DNA of 47,417 nt from Virgibacillus_F sp049310925 (GTDB lineage Bacteria; Bacillota; Bacilli; Bacillales; Amphibacillaceae): the NCBI RefSeq assembly GCF_049310925.1, contig NZ_JBMERP010000027.1:1-47417 (forward strand), in the 5' to 3' direction. The notes under the pieces are model-generated. The model had not been told where the DNA came from and did no database searches. It saw nothing but the letters and a program-made list of their open reading frames with translations. The position numbers and the translations under genes were made by a program. Shown here piece by piece: positions 16,589-23,865 of the stretch (positions within the stretch are counted from its first letter, which is position 1; every line of letters begins with the position of its first letter).

Positions 16589-17380
16589 TTACAATGCTTT
16601 AATTAATCCACCATCTACAATTAACGATTGGCCTGTAATGTATGTGTTTGCACCAGAAGCCAGAAATACGATTGCTTTTGCAAATTCAGCAGGCTGACCA
16701 TAACGATTCATCGGTACCAATTGTTCTGCTTTAGTTTTGACCTCTTCTACAGAAATTCCTTGTTCACTTGCTCTATGCTGGTTCAACTCACTAATCCGAT
16801 CTGTTTCTATCGTTCCAGGACCAACCGCATTAATTAGTATATTATCCCCGCCTAATTCTTGTGATAAACTTTTTGAAAGTCCCACAATTCCAGGGCGCAT
16901 TGTATTTGATAAAACTAGATTGTCCAAACTTTGCTTAATTGAAGATGATGCGATATTGACTATATGACCTCTTTGCTGTTTTTTCATGAACGGCACAACT
17001 TCGCGTGTCGTCCGGATAAAACTTAATAAATTGAGTTCAAAAGCATGATACCAGTCCTCGTCAGCCATATCTAAAAATTTTCCAGCTGGTGGGCCACCTG
17101 CATTGTTTATCAAGATATCAACCGTACCATTCCAGTCAGAAGCTTTTTTAACCATCGCTTTTATTGCGTCTGGGTCTTTTACATCGCAAACTATGTAAGT
17201 AACATTTTCATTGGCTGTTTCTTTTTTAATAGAAGCAACAGTTTCCTGCAGATTTTTTTCATCCCGGCTTGCGATCAAAACAGTAGCACCTTCACGTGCG
17301 AATTCTGTAGCAATTGCCCTGCCCAGACCTTTACTTCCTGCTGTTACGATTACTGACTTGTTTTTTAAAAATAAATCCAT
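16589..17380 (-). CDS. Atypical short-chain dehydrogenase/reductase lacking the YxxxK motif
   Basis: 263 aa Rossmann-fold SDR. The cofactor motif TAGSKGLGRA (about 13-22) and NNAGG (92-96) are intact. The catalytic YxxxK is missing: aligning to the downstream GL motif places Ser158 and Arg162 (SNTMR) where Tyr and Lys should be. A subgroup of beta-ketoacyl-reductase-like SDRs is known with exactly such an imperfect tetrad, so this is probably a true feature rather than decay. ATG at 17380 is chosen because GAGGGA lies 9 nt upstream; the longer frame to 17458 adds 26 unsupported residues. Substrate unknown. Confidence 0.85.
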   Translation of the reverse strand: MDLFLKNKSVIVTAGSKGLGRAIATEFAREGATVLIASRDEKNLQETVASIKKETANENVTYIVCDVKDPDAIKAMVKKASDWNGTVDILINNAGGPPAGKFLDMADEDWYHAFELNLLSFIRTTREVVPFMKKQQRGHIVNIASSSIKQSLDNLVLSNTMRPGIVGLSKSLSQELGGDNILINAVGPGTIETDRISELNQHRASEQGISVEEVKTKAEQLVPMNRYGQPAEFAKAIVFLASGANTYITGQSLIVDGGLIKAL

Positions 17381-17538
17381 AAGCACGATTCCCTCTTTTC
17401 TAGTCCTAATATTAAATGTCTTTAAATGCATTACCCCTTTCAATAATAACGCAATCATTTATTAATAGCACTTAACAAGTGAATTTGACTGGCCAAGTAA
17501 TACATTCATTGATAAGTACTCTAAATTTTCATATTATA

Positions 17539-17567
17539 TTGAAATTTATTAGTAAATCATATATCAT
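17539..17567 (+). promoter_or_regulatory. Sigma-A promoter of the symporter operon
   Basis: TTGAAA (17539-17544), 17-nt spacer, TATCAT (17562-17567). The -10 overlaps ATCATATATCAT (17556-17567), a motif resembling the element in the aromatic-operon promoter at 38853-38864. The cre box lies about 35-50 nt downstream of the inferred start point. Confidence 0.55.
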
Positions 17568-17606
17568 ATAATACATGATATACATTTTAAGAAATTCCAC
17601 ACCAAA

Positions 17607-17621
17607 ATGTAAGCGCTTACT
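17607..17621 (+). promoter_or_regulatory. cre box (CcpA site) of the symporter operon
   Basis: ATGTAAGCGCTTACT matches WTGNAANCGNWNNCW at every fixed position, and its core GTAAGCGCTTAC is a perfect palindrome. It lies 30-44 nt upstream of the 36-aa gene and downstream of the promoter, where CcpA would block elongation or initiation. Confidence 0.78.
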
Positions 17622-17650
17622 AAAACGTGCTTATTAAAAGGAGGAAAATC

Positions 17651-17761
17651 ATGTTTGGACTGAGTGATCCTATGATAATAGCTGCATGGCTCGGAACAAT
17701 TATTTCCGCAATCGTTTGTGTTGTGTTTGGTATTTTTGCATGGAATAAAGGGGATTCATAG
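17651..17761 (+). CDS. Symporter small accessory protein, 36 aa
   Basis: 36 aa: short head MFGLSDPM, one membrane helix (IIAAWLGTIISAIVCVVFGIFAW) and a charged end NKGDS. The ribosome site AAAAGGAGG is 6 nt before the ATG. It ends 30 nt upstream of the sodium:solute symporter and shares its promoter and cre box. Tiny single-span proteins in this position are annotated as symporter accessory proteins in Bacillaceae, presumably a regulatory or stabilising subunit of the carrier. That role is inferred from context. Confidence 0.8.
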   Translation: MFGLSDPMIIAAWLGTIISAIVCVVFGIFAWNKGDS

Positions 17762-17791
17762 TATTTTCACTTAATAAAGGGGGGTTTTTAA

Positions 17792-19369
17792 ATGAATTAT
17801 ATGGTTCTAGTAATCGTATGTCTTATCTTTATCGCCATCATGTCAGCACTAGCTTACTATGGGTATACCAAAACTAATTCCCGCGCTGACTATTTAGTTG
17901 GGGGGCGTACAATTAGTCCTTTTGTAATGGCTTTATCGTACGGGGCAACGTTTATCAGTACCTCAGCACTTGTTGGGTTTGGTGGCGTATCGTCCTTATT
18001 TGGATTTAGTTTGTTATGGTTAGCATTTTTAAATATTGGACTTGGAGTTTTAGTTGCATTCGCGGTCTTTGGGACAAGAATCCGCAGACTATCCGTAACG
18101 TTAGATGCATACACATTTCCTGATTTGCTGGGTAAAAGATACAAGTCAAAATTTATGACTATTTTTACTGCTTCTATGATTTTCCTGTTCATGCCTGCAT
18201 ATACGAGTATAGTATTAGTTGGTGGTGGAAGGTTCTTGCAAGAATCTCTATCCATCAATTATGATATTGCTTTATTTATTTTAGCAATTATCGTAGGGAT
18301 TTATGTCATTAGTGGTGGTATTCGAGCAGTAATGTACACAGATGCCTTTGGCGCAGTAATCATGTTTATCGGAATGGCTATTTTGCTTGTAGTAACTTAT
18401 CAGGTTTTAGGTGGTGTCGAAGCTGCTCACAAGGGGCTGGCCGCTATGAAAAATATGGTCCCCGAAGGATTAGTTGCACAAGGCCACCAAGGGTGGACAT
18501 CCATGCCTGTTTTTGGATCTCAGCTGTGGTGGACTGTTGTCAGCACGATTATAATGGGGGTTGGAATTGGTGTTCTCGCACAACCTCAGCTTGCTATGCG
18601 CGCAATGACAGTTAGCAGTGATAAGTCATTGTACCGTTCTGTACTGATCGGTGGAATCTTCATATTTTTCATGACTGGTGCAGCATTTATGATTGGACCT
18701 CTTTCCAATCTGTACTTTTTTCAACAAAGCGGTAGTATTGCAATTGAAGTGGCCACAGGTAACGTTGATTTAGTTATTCCAATGTTCATTAATCAACTAA
18801 TGCCAGAATGGTTTATATATTTATTCACGCTAACGTTACTTGCAGCGACCATATCAACAATAAGCTCGTTGATTCATCTACAAGGAACTGCTTTTGGTGA
18901 AGACATTTTAAAAAATGTCGGTGTGAAAAAAATACTTAAATTAGATACAACTCGAATTGGCGTTTTAATTGGGGTACTTGCAGCAGTAATCTTAGCTTAT
19001 ATATTGCCTCCAGGTATTATCGCACGTGCGACTGCCTTCTGGTTTGGTATTTGTGCGGCAGGATTTTTGCCAGCTTTAATCGGTGCTCTATTTTGGAAAA
19101 ATGCAACAAAACAAGGTGCAATTGCAAGTACAGTTACAGGATTTTCAGTAAGTATAATTGGGTTCATTTTTTTCCACATATCAGAGTCGTCAGCATTTGG
19201 TATTTCACAAGCTATTTTTGGAAAAGAAGCCTTACTTGGATTCCCATGGACGTTCGTTGATCCATTGTTTTATGCTTTACCATTATCTGCATTGGCTTTA
19301 ATAGTCGTTAGTTTATTAACCAAAGGTAGAATCGAGCTTGAAGAAGAGGAACTTAAAGAAAACGTTTAA
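17792..19369 (+). CDS. Sodium:solute symporter (SSS family, monocarboxylate/acetate-like)
   Basis: 525 aa, about 13 membrane segments, typical of the SSS family. Landmarks are DYLVGGRTISPFVMALSYGA (start of helices 1-2), TFPDLLGKRY, and the family signature around GIGVLAQPQLAMRAM (about 252-266). It would drive uptake of an organic acid or similar small solute with Na+. The closest recognisable type is the monocarboxylate/acetate group, but substrate assignment by eye is weak. Co-transcribed with the 36-aa accessory gene under a cre box, so it is probably for a secondary carbon source. GGGGGG ribosome site 8 nt upstream; strong terminator after the stop. Confidence 0.9.
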   Translation: MNYMVLVIVCLIFIAIMSALAYYGYTKTNSRADYLVGGRTISPFVMALSYGATFISTSALVGFGGVSSLFGFSLLWLAFLNIGLGVLVAFAVFGTRIRRLSVTLDAYTFPDLLGKRYKSKFMTIFTASMIFLFMPAYTSIVLVGGGRFLQESLSINYDIALFILAIIVGIYVISGGIRAVMYTDAFGAVIMFIGMAILLVVTYQVLGGVEAAHKGLAAMKNMVPEGLVAQGHQGWTSMPVFGSQLWWTVVSTIIMGVGIGVLAQPQLAMRAMTVSSDKSLYRSVLIGGIFIFFMTGAAFMIGPLSNLYFFQQSGSIAIEVATGNVDLVIPMFINQLMPEWFIYLFTLTLLAATISTISSLIHLQGTAFGEDILKNVGVKKILKLDTTRIGVLIGVLAAVILAYILPPGIIARATAFWFGICAAGFLPALIGALFWKNATKQGAIASTVTGFSVSIIGFIFFHISESSAFGISQAIFGKEALLGFPWTFVDPLFYALPLSALALIVVSLLTKGRIELEEEELKENV

Positions 19370-19404
19370 CCTCAAATTCGAAAAAAATATGAGCGAAACG
19401 ACCG

Positions 19405-19440
19405 TCGCCATTCCACTGTATAAGGAATGGCGATTTTTTT
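19405..19440 (+). terminator. Terminator of the symporter operon
   Basis: Perfect 10-bp stem TCGCCATTCC / GGAATGGCGA with a 9-nt loop followed by seven T, 35 nt after the symporter stop. Confidence 0.92.
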
Positions 19441-19510
19441 ATTGAAATGTAACAACCTTTAATTCGTTGCGATCCATTTCTGTATTTCCCTGTTAAAAGG
19501 AAAAAATAGT

Positions 19511-20218
19511 TTATATGGATGCTTCCTTAAGTGTTTCTAACTCTGAAATAATAATTTTACGTTGACCTTCCTGCATTATCCATCCTCGCTCCTGAAAAGA
19601 AGCGAGCCTTCTGCTAACAGTTTCCTGGGTCATACCTAGATAGGAGGCAAGATCTTTTTTGCTCATTGGCAATGTGATTTTCAGCGTATTAATGGCTGGA
19701 TCATGGGCCTTTATGCCAAGTTCCACAAGATAAGAAGCAAGCCTTTTTTCCGCATCCTTGGACCTAAATCTTTCAAGTGATTCCTCTGTATCTTTCAGTC
19801 TTGTACTAAGCTCACTAAGAATTTTCAAAGAAACTTCTGGCCTTACCATTAATAGCTTAACCACATCTTTTTTCGGAATCATACATATCTCTGCTGCTTC
19901 CATTGTTTCTGCAAAACAGGTTAGTGGCTCTTCTTTAAAAATAGCTAACTCACCCATGAAATCGCCTGGTTCCATAATTCGTACCAGTTGTTCTTTCCCT
20001 GACTCCGCTAATGAGTATATCTTCACTCTTCCTTTATGAACGATATACAAATGACTGGAAGGATCATCAGCTCGAAAGATTAATTCTTTTTTCTCAAACT
20101 TTTTATGTTGGCTCATTTTAGCAATTTCGACCATCTCTTCATGTTCCAAATTGTTAAATATCGGTACTTTTGAAACGCAAAGTTTGTTTTTCATCACTTC
20201 ATTCGAAACGTTTTCCAT
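19511..20218 (-). CDS. Crp/Fnr-family transcriptional regulator
   Basis: 235 aa. Cyclic-nucleotide-like sensor domain at about 18-130, long dimer helix (about 130-160) and a C-terminal winged helix with recognition motif TQETVSRRL. There Glu199, Ser202 and Arg203 form the E--SR code of FNR-type proteins, which read TGA half-sites. Cysteines are only at 14, 101 and 112: the N-terminal four-Cys set of E. coli FNR and the C-terminal Cys cluster of Bacillus Fnr are both missing, so it is probably not a [4Fe-4S] oxygen sensor of either type. Last gene of a three-gene unit (55-aa, 124-aa, this one) whose promoter carries a Crp/Fnr box, implying autoregulation. GGAGGAA ribosome site. Confidence 0.9.
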   Translation of the reverse strand: MENVSNEVMKNKLCVSKVPIFNNLEHEEMVEIAKMSQHKKFEKKELIFRADDPSSHLYIVHKGRVKIYSLAESGKEQLVRIMEPGDFMGELAIFKEEPLTCFAETMEAAEICMIPKKDVVKLLMVRPEVSLKILSELSTRLKDTEESLERFRSKDAEKRLASYLVELGIKAHDPAINTLKITLPMSKKDLASYLGMTQETVSRRLASFQERGWIMQEGQRKIIISELETLKEASI

Positions 20219-20263
20219 ATTAATTCCTCCTGCTTTGTAGCCCTTCCTTGCTACAGTAGTAGG

Positions 20264-20638
20264 CTAAAGAAAAGAGCTTCGTGAACCATTATAACCATTG
20301 CTGGTAATTTTTCGTGGCATCTGGTGTGTTTTCTCAAGCTGCCGTTGATATACCGTATCGATGGCTTTTTTAAATCTATAGAAAGTGAATACAACTAGTA
20401 AAATCTGAACCAAAACAAGTAAAATGTATACTGGATTTGTTACAGGTGTTTGAATAAAAAAATACAAGATTAATAGCCCTAATTCAATAGTAAACACCTT
20501 TACTGACCGTAAAACAAGAGAAAGTGCAAGTGTCTGGATAGCAATAACCAAAATAATGTTATTTTCTACAAGAAAAGATGTGAATACTGTGTCAAGTTCA
20601 ACCGGAGAAATAAAATGTAGACTAATCAACTTCATCAT
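20264..20638 (-). CDS. Unknown small membrane protein, 124 aa
   Basis: I do not recognise the family. 124 aa: two to three hydrophobic segments at about 25-45, 50-68 and 70-88 (ILVIAIQTLALSLVLR, ELGLLILYFF, YILLVLVQILLVVF), then a basic, Gln/Arg-rich cytoplasmic tail of about 35 residues. Its ATG overlaps the TGA of the 55-aa gene by one base (TGATG), so translation is coupled. The Crp/Fnr gene follows 45 nt later. Topology plus operon position suggest a membrane component working with the regulator or with respiration, but that is only context. Confidence 0.7.
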   Translation of the reverse strand: MMKLISLHFISPVELDTVFTSFLVENNIILVIAIQTLALSLVLRSVKVFTIELGLLILYFFIQTPVTNPVYILLVLVQILLVVFTFYRFKKAIDTVYQRQLEKTHQMPRKITSNGYNGSRSSFL

Positions 20639-20805
20639 CAGCTGTCACACCCTGTCTGGCTTTTATCTACTTCTGCTTTCTGTTCCTCCAGTTCCATTTG
20701 CGTTTCGGCGTACTCTGAGTTGATAAATCCACCACCTAATCCTTCGTTAATCATCCGATCAATTTCAAAAAAAGAATCATAGAACATTACGTTTTGCTTT
20801 TCCAT
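20638..20805 (-). CDS. Unknown small acidic protein, 55 aa, first gene of the crp/fnr operon
   Basis: 55 aa, acidic and soluble: MEKQNVMFYDSFFEIDRM head, a Gly-rich turn (GLGGGF), a Glu/Gln-rich helix (about 35-48) and a C-terminal TGCDS. Start ATG at 20805 has AGGAGGGAA 6 nt upstream, a strong ribosome site. The stop overlaps the next ATG by one nucleotide. It lies directly behind a class-II-type promoter with a Crp/Fnr box. No family recognised; coupling and ribosome site make it very likely a real gene. Confidence 0.75.
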   Translation of the reverse strand: MEKQNVMFYDSFFEIDRMINEGLGGGFINSEYAETQMELEEQKAEVDKSQTGCDS

Positions 20806-20865
20806 AAGAATTCCCTCCTATTTCATTTCTAACCTCCAGTATGATTCGCTACTTGTTAATCAAAG

Positions 20866-20906
20866 TCTATACCCAATCTAATTGTTGCATAGTGAGTTAT
20901 GTCACG
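20866..20906 (-). promoter_or_regulatory. Class-II-type promoter with Crp/Fnr box for the crp/fnr operon
   Basis: The dyad aGTGA-gttatg-TCACg (20891-20906) matches TGTGA-N6-TCACA in 8 of 10 positions. On the minus strand it is followed by the -10 hexamer TATAGA (20866-20871). The dyad centre is about 40 nt from the inferred start point, the class II spacing for activation by Crp/Fnr proteins. No good -35 is present, as expected for an activated promoter. The 55-aa gene starts about 60 nt downstream. Confidence 0.6.
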
Positions 20907-20952
20907 GTTGAGATTAAATATTTATTTGATTACCTTTGTAAAACACCTACAG

Positions 20953-21402
20953 TTATTTCATCAACTCGAGGATTTCATCAACAAACTGTTCACACCGTAA
21001 AATATCTTCCTCTTCAGGTTCTAAATCTACCTTTAATCGTTCAGTAACCAATCTACCACCTGATTTTTCCAACCGGTCCGCTATGAGATCAACTGCACCA
21101 CCATACGTATCATAAAAAGAGTCAGCAGATCCAAAAACACCGAATACTTTTCCTGTCACATCAACATCCTCTAAATCATCATAAAAATCTTCTACTTCAT
21201 ATGGTAATTCTCCATCGTCCCACGTATAAGTCCCAATCAATACTGCATCGTATTCAAAGATTTCATCAACATCAATGGAATCGAGATCAAATGTCTTCAT
21301 CCTTACTTGACAATTATTAGCTTTCAAATGAGCGACCATAGCCTCAGCCAACAGTTCCGTGTTTCCAGTTCCACTTGCGTACAAAATTAACAGTTGCCCC
21401 AT
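20953..21402 (-). CDS. Flavodoxin
   Basis: 149 aa, short-chain flavodoxin. The FMN phosphate loop is YASGTGNTE (about 8-16), the 50s loop GTYTWDDGELP carries the flavin-stacking Trp, and FGSADSFYDTYGGAVD gives the second flavin loop. Strongly acidic, as usual for an electron carrier. It shuttles low-potential electrons in the cytoplasm and can replace ferredoxin under iron limitation. The ATG at 21402 is chosen because GGGAGGA is 7 nt upstream; the longer frame would begin inside the repeat at 21417-21490. Confidence 0.93.
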   Translation of the reverse strand: MGQLLILYASGTGNTELLAEAMVAHLKANNCQVRMKTFDLDSIDVDEIFEYDAVLIGTYTWDDGELPYEVEDFYDDLEDVDVTGKVFGVFGSADSFYDTYGGAVDLIADRLEKSGGRLVTERLKVDLEPEEEDILRCEQFVDEILELMK

Positions 21403-21416
21403 GTTAATCCTCCCTT

Positions 21417-21490
21417 TTAGAAAACTTGGTTTATCGCTAAGCCTTAGTTGCACTGATGCAGTAAGAAAGGATTTGTACTTTCTTACCTGC
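21417..21490. repeat. Two-hairpin intergenic repeat, copy c
   Basis: TTAGAAAACTTGGTTTATCG followed by CTAAGCCTTAG, then GTAAGAAAG-GATTTGTA-CTTTCTTACCTGC. Lies immediately upstream of the flavodoxin ribosome site. The first stem reads CTTGGTTT...GCTAAG: relative to CTTGGC/GCCAAG one pair becomes G-T, so pairing is kept. The second stem is identical to copy b. Confidence 0.7.
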
Positions 21491-21657
21491 GAAAAAATTA
21501 TTTCCTATACTAATAGGATAATCCCTAACCAATTTAAGTTAATTGACCATAATCAATTTTTGCCTTTTTCGGTAACATTTTTCTTCATGCATCCTTTTTA
21601 GAACGGTTGCACTTATACAGAAAGAAAGTTTTTACTGCTAAAAAAGTTCAACAAACC

Positions 21658-21699
21658 TTGACCTGTGTCAAAGAATTACAGGGAAAGTTATCTTATGAT
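21658..21699 (+). promoter_or_regulatory. Class-II-type promoter with Crp/Fnr box for the HMA gene
   Basis: Dyad TTGAC-CTGT-GTCAA (21658-21671) resembles the FNR box TTGAT-N4-ATCAA. The -10 hexamer TATGAT is at 21694-21699. With a start point near 21706, the dyad centre is at -41.5, the exact class II position. Like the box at 20891-20906 it has the form TGA-N6-TCA, so the nearby E--SR regulator could bind both. Confidence 0.6.
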
Positions 21700-21729
21700 T
21701 AAGCCATAGATAACAAGGAGGAATCAGAA

Positions 21730-21999
21730 ATGAAAACAATTAAATTTCAATTAGAACCACTTACTTGCCCATCATGTATTAATAAGATAGAAGGAAAGTT
21801 AAAAAAAATGAATGGCGTAGCAGACGCAAAAGTATTGTTTAATTCGAGCAGGGTAAAGGTGCAATTTGATGAATTGCTTATTGATTCAATTAAAATAGAA
21901 GAAACGATTATTAAATTGGGTTATCCAGTTTTTTTATCTTCAATAGTTGATAGTAAAAAAAGAGATAATCCTTTATTGGAACAGAGAATGACCAGATAA
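21730..21999 (+). CDS. Heavy-metal-associated (HMA) domain protein
   Basis: 89 aa: one ferredoxin-like HMA domain (1-70) with metal motif TCPSC (Cys13, Cys16) after the first strand, and a short charged tail. The CPSC rather than CAAC/CSSC spacer is less usual for copper chaperones of the CopZ type, so the metal is uncertain. CAAGGAGGAA provides a strong ribosome site. Lies behind a class-II-type Crp/Fnr promoter and 57 nt upstream of a CopD-like membrane protein, suggesting metal handling for a respiratory enzyme under low oxygen. That link is inference. Confidence 0.85.
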   Translation: MKTIKFQLEPLTCPSCINKIEGKLKKMNGVADAKVLFNSSRVKVQFDELLIDSIKIEETIIKLGYPVFLSSIVDSKKRDNPLLEQRMTR

Positions 22000-22056
22000 A
22001 ATGTTGGTCAAGATTGAATAGAGCGTCGTACTTCTATGCAAAAGGTGTTGATCGAT

Positions 22057-22554
22057 ATGGCCTGGGAAATTCGCCAATTACTTTTGGTAATACACATATT
22101 TTTGGCTATTGTTTGGGTAGGTGGTGTGTTATTTACTGGATGGGGTGTGTTTCCTGCAGCTCAAATGCTTACCTATAACATCCAACAACAATTCTTTCTT
22201 GCTCTAATTAAATGGACACATTGGTTGTTCATTGGTGTGGGAAGCTTCGTAATTCTAACGGGTATTTTACTAGGTACTGTTGCTGGTCCAATCAACACCT
22301 GGAACGATGTATGGAATACTTCTTATGGTAATACTTGGTTTACGACTCTGATTACTTCTCTGGCCACGCTCATGTGGGGTACTTTTGTTGCTTACCGATT
22401 TGCCATAAAACTATTTACAAATGTAGACCTCTGGAAAGATGCAGCAAGTGGCAATAAAAAACCGTTAACGAATGCTCTCATTCGTTTAATAGCTATAGAA
22501 TCGATCGAAGTTGCTGGATTTATTGTTCTGATTTTTTTAATGGTTTCCCTGTAA
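22057..22554 (+). CDS. CopD-like four-helix membrane protein
   Basis: 165 aa, four membrane helices. The first is VIHIFLAIVWVGGVLFTGW with a conserved His and Trp; the second contains WTHWLFIGVGSFVILTG. His residues in helices 1 and 2 resemble CopD/DUF2269-type membrane proteins, which may bind haem or copper. ATG at 22057 is chosen because AAAGGTG is 9 nt upstream; the ATG at 22036 has no ribosome site. Between an HMA-domain gene and a UbiA prenyltransferase gene, so a role in quinone, haem or copper chemistry of the respiratory chain is likely but not shown. Confidence 0.65.
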   Translation: MAWEIRQLLLVIHIFLAIVWVGGVLFTGWGVFPAAQMLTYNIQQQFFLALIKWTHWLFIGVGSFVILTGILLGTVAGPINTWNDVWNTSYGNTWFTTLITSLATLMWGTFVAYRFAIKLFTNVDLWKDAASGNKKPLTNALIRLIAIESIEVAGFIVLIFLMVSL

Positions 22555-22616
22555 ACTTTTTATGATTGTATGGAAATTAATTCAACTGACAAATCCTGAT
22601 AAAGGAGGTCATTAGA

Positions 22617-23546
22617 TTGCGACCAAAAGATACAAGTATTTATATGGAGTTAGATGACAGGTATTATTATCGAGGTTCCTGGTTCCAGTTGATCCGTCCA
22701 ATGACTTTAACTGGAACTATTACTCCAATTCTTGTTGGTACCAGTTTAGCTGCAGCTACCACATCAATTCGATATGATATCTTACTCGCTTTAGTAGTCT
22801 CAGCACTGCTTGTTCAAGCTGCAACTAATATAATAAATGACTACTATGATTTTAAGAATGGCCAGGACCAGGAAAAATGGGTCCATTCAATCGATAAAGA
22901 TTCAACCATACATGGTCCTTCTCACAATAGCCTTCCATTTGTTGTAGGGACGATGTTTGTTCTTGCAGCGATAATTGGTTTCTGGATTGCCCTAATAAGC
23001 AGTCTTTGGGTAATAGTAGCGGGGTCACTAGGTATTTTGGCGGGCTATGTATATTCAGCAGGCTCTCACTCATTTTCATCCATTGGCCTAGGCGAAGTGG
23101 TAGCAGCTATTTTTCTCGGACCACTTATTACAATACTTGCCTATACTGTTCAAGGGAACCCACTTAGTTTTCAAGCTGTCATGGTTTCATTACCATTTAC
23201 TTTACTTATTGCTTCTATGATCCTGACAAATAATATAAGAGACCTCGAAAAGGATAAGGAATTCCGCAATACACTGGCAAAAACTCTCGGCCGTGCAAAA
23301 GCTGTCTACTTACTAACTAGTTTACTGGTACTTTCTTATTTTTCCATTCTTTTATTAATTGCCTTCAGGTTACTTCCGTGGCAATCAAGCATCGTCCTAC
23401 TTGCCACCCCTCTGGCTGGACGGTTAATCTGGTCATTCCGTAACGGTGCAGCACGTAAAGAAGAAGTTAGTGGTATGAAGTGGGCAGCAAGAAATCACTG
23501 GGGATTCGGGCTTCTCTTCTTTATTGGATTATGGCTGTTTGGATAG
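22617..23546 (+). CDS. UbiA-family prenyltransferase (MenA-like)
   Basis: 309 aa with about nine membrane helices. Both Asp-rich motifs of aromatic prenyltransferases are present: NIINDYYDFKNGQD (about 72-85) and NNIRDLEKDKEFRNTLA (about 203-219). These bind Mg2+ and the prenyl diphosphate. The NDYYDFxxG form and the DLEKD second motif are those of MenA, which prenylates 1,4-dihydroxy-2-naphthoate in menaquinone synthesis. With no men genes beside it, this may be a second, condition-specific MenA. Start is TTG at 22617 with AAAGGAGGT 8 nt upstream. Downstream of the Crp/Fnr-boxed HMA and CopD-like genes. Confidence 0.85.
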   Translation: MRPKDTSIYMELDDRYYYRGSWFQLIRPMTLTGTITPILVGTSLAAATTSIRYDILLALVVSALLVQAATNIINDYYDFKNGQDQEKWVHSIDKDSTIHGPSHNSLPFVVGTMFVLAAIIGFWIALISSLWVIVAGSLGILAGYVYSAGSHSFSSIGLGEVVAAIFLGPLITILAYTVQGNPLSFQAVMVSLPFTLLIASMILTNNIRDLEKDKEFRNTLAKTLGRAKAVYLLTSLLVLSYFSILLLIAFRLLPWQSSIVLLATPLAGRLIWSFRNGAARKEEVSGMKWAARNHWGFGLLFFIGLWLFG

Positions 23547-23644
23547 GGTAATTAAATACGTGGTCGAATGGGATATGTGGAGTTGCATTAGCTGGTTTGT
23601 GGTGGATTGCCTGGTATGTAAGACGGGAGAACGGTGTCGACATG

Positions 23645-23800
23645 AAATCGAGCATCGATTGAAAAAAATCGAGCACCACTCCCTAGAAATCGAGCACCAA
23701 TTAAAAAATTCGAGCGCCACGCCAAGGAAATCGAGCGCCACGCTGTTGGTGCTCGAAAAATCATTCCGTTGCTCGATTTCCACCTGACAGCGCTCGATTT
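23645..23800. repeat. Eight-unit TCGAGC array with 20-21 bp phasing
   Basis: TCGAGC occurs at 23648, 23669, 23690, 23710 and 23731, then in inverted form (GCTCGA) at 23751, 23771 and 23792. Steps are 21, 21, 20, 21, 20, 20 and 21 nt. The five direct units share an (A)AATCGAGCRYCA core; the last direct and first inverted units form a dyad TCGAGCGCCA / TGGTGCTCGA. The array fills much of the gap between ubiA and the terminator of the aromatic operon. A frame read through it gives a seven-residue periodic peptide but has no ribosome site. Confidence 0.8.
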
Positions 23801-23823
23801 TAATTAATTAAGCCAAATCAACA

Positions 23824-23857
23824 GAAAAGCTGGTCTGCGATGTTTAAGCAGGCCAGC
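23824..23857 (-). terminator. Terminator of the aromatic catabolic operon
   Basis: Stem GCTGGcCTGC / GCAGaCCAGC (one mismatch, 9-nt loop) followed on the minus strand by TTTTCTGTT. It lies 8 nt after the hpaF stop and closes the 14-gene minus-strand run. Confidence 0.8.
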
Positions 23858-23865
23858 CATTAATT

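Noticed and set aside
23524..23787. Open frame of 87 codons through the TCGAGC array
   Set aside because: No ribosome site, overlaps the end of ubiA, and its periodic peptide is explained by the 21-bp DNA repeat.
23645..23800. CRISPR array
   Set aside because: Units are only 6-12 bp, spaced 20-21 bp, change orientation, have no true spacers, and no cas gene is nearby.
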